Below are positions 5,307-5,539 of a stretch of DNA of 5,539 nucleotides, piece after piece. The notes beneath the pieces were generated by a model that worked only from the letters and a program-made list of their open reading frames with translations, was not told the origin of the DNA and ran no database searches. Origin of the DNA: Bacillota bacterium (GTDB lineage Bacteria > Bacillota > Bacilli > Lactobacillales > Streptococcaceae); contig JAJXWC010000161.1 of the NCBI GenBank assembly GCA_021781855.1, positions 1 to 5,539 on the forward strand. The letters are read 5' to 3'. A program made the position numbers and the translations under genes. How positions within the stretch are numbered: the first letter of the stretch is position 1; each line of letters opens with the position of its first letter.

Positions 5307-5357
5307 TTTTCATAAAAAGATAACTTGCTCATTATTTTGATTTTAGATGGGAATTTT

Positions 5358-5372
5358 TGTTATCGTTTTCAA
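5358..5372 (-). promoter_or_regulatory. cre site upstream of the symporter promoter
   Basis: TTGAAAACGATAACA (5372-5358) fits the classical CcpA consensus WTGNAANCGNWNNCW at every position. It is centred about 65 bases upstream of the predicted -10, so it might activate, or repress by an upstream mechanism; if the real promoter lies nearer to it, simple repression is likely. Confidence 0.65.
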
Positions 5373-5539
5373 TATTTGTTTTTTATTAGTGGAAAGATTG
5401 TCATTGATATGAAGCAGAGACTAAATTCGAGGTTCAGCGCTGCTTATCTCGCCACCTAACCATTTCGCCTTGCGACTTTTTAGTCGGTCAGTGTAATGAA
5501 AGTAGAGATAGAGCAAATGGATACCTAGCACGCACTGCT
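5373..5539. other. Upstream edge, no gene seen
   Basis: No convincing coding region starts or ends here. A minus-strand frame is open from the edge to a stop at 5423-5421 (39 codons), but it has no recognisable motif. A small hairpin CGACT-TTTT-AGTCG lies at 5473-5486 and is too short to call a terminator. Confidence 0.4.

Noticed and set aside
5421..5537. Open minus-strand frame entering from the right edge, 39 codons.
   Set aside because: Too short, no recognisable motif, and no support for being the end of an upstream gene.

Overview
The window comes from a low-GC Gram-positive bacterium, most likely of the order Lactobacillales (Lactococcus or Leuconostoc type). The evidence is a lipoprotein signal on the binding protein, strong AAGGAGG-type ribosome binding sites, CcpA-type catabolite (cre) sites, and protein sequences close to low-GC Gram-positive sugar porters. 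The genus cannot be fixed from the sequence alone. All three protein genes are on the minus strand and all concern monosaccharide uptake.

Layout, read in the direction of transcription (right to left). 5539-5179: upstream region of the sugar porter, with a well-matched cre site, a likely extended -10 promoter and a structured leader. 5178-3817: a 453-residue MFS sugar:proton symporter of the XylE/CsbC/XylT kind, ending in a stem-loop terminator. 3800-2874: more than 900 bases without a gene, unusually rich in perfect inverted repeats. The half next to the porter (about 3460-3770) is a chain of hairpins that may include a decayed IS200/IS605-type end. The other half holds an apparent cre-overlapped promoter, a possible operator and a leader of roughly 425 bases. 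2873-1767: a ChvE-like sugar-binding lipoprotein with a TTG start. 1766-1635: spacer with a strong stem-loop and a leader element. 1634-60: a GguA/MmsA-type double ATPase. The permease expected to complete the transporter (GguB/MmsB) is not in the window and presumably lies beyond base 1.

The binding protein captures a sugar outside the membrane and the ATPase powers its import through the missing permease. The separate symporter gives a proton-driven route for a similar sugar (arabinose, xylose, galactose or glucose are the family's usual substrates; the sequence does not decide). Both units carry cre-like sites, so both are probably repressed when preferred sugars are present.

The most notable finding is a leader of about 60 bases that occurs twice, immediately before the ribosome binding sites of the symporter and of the ATPase. 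The two copies are only partly identical in sequence, but both fold into the same three-part stem, with at least one compensatory base-pair change. It may be a shared cis-acting RNA regulator of sugar uptake. I do not recognise it as a known riboswitch class.
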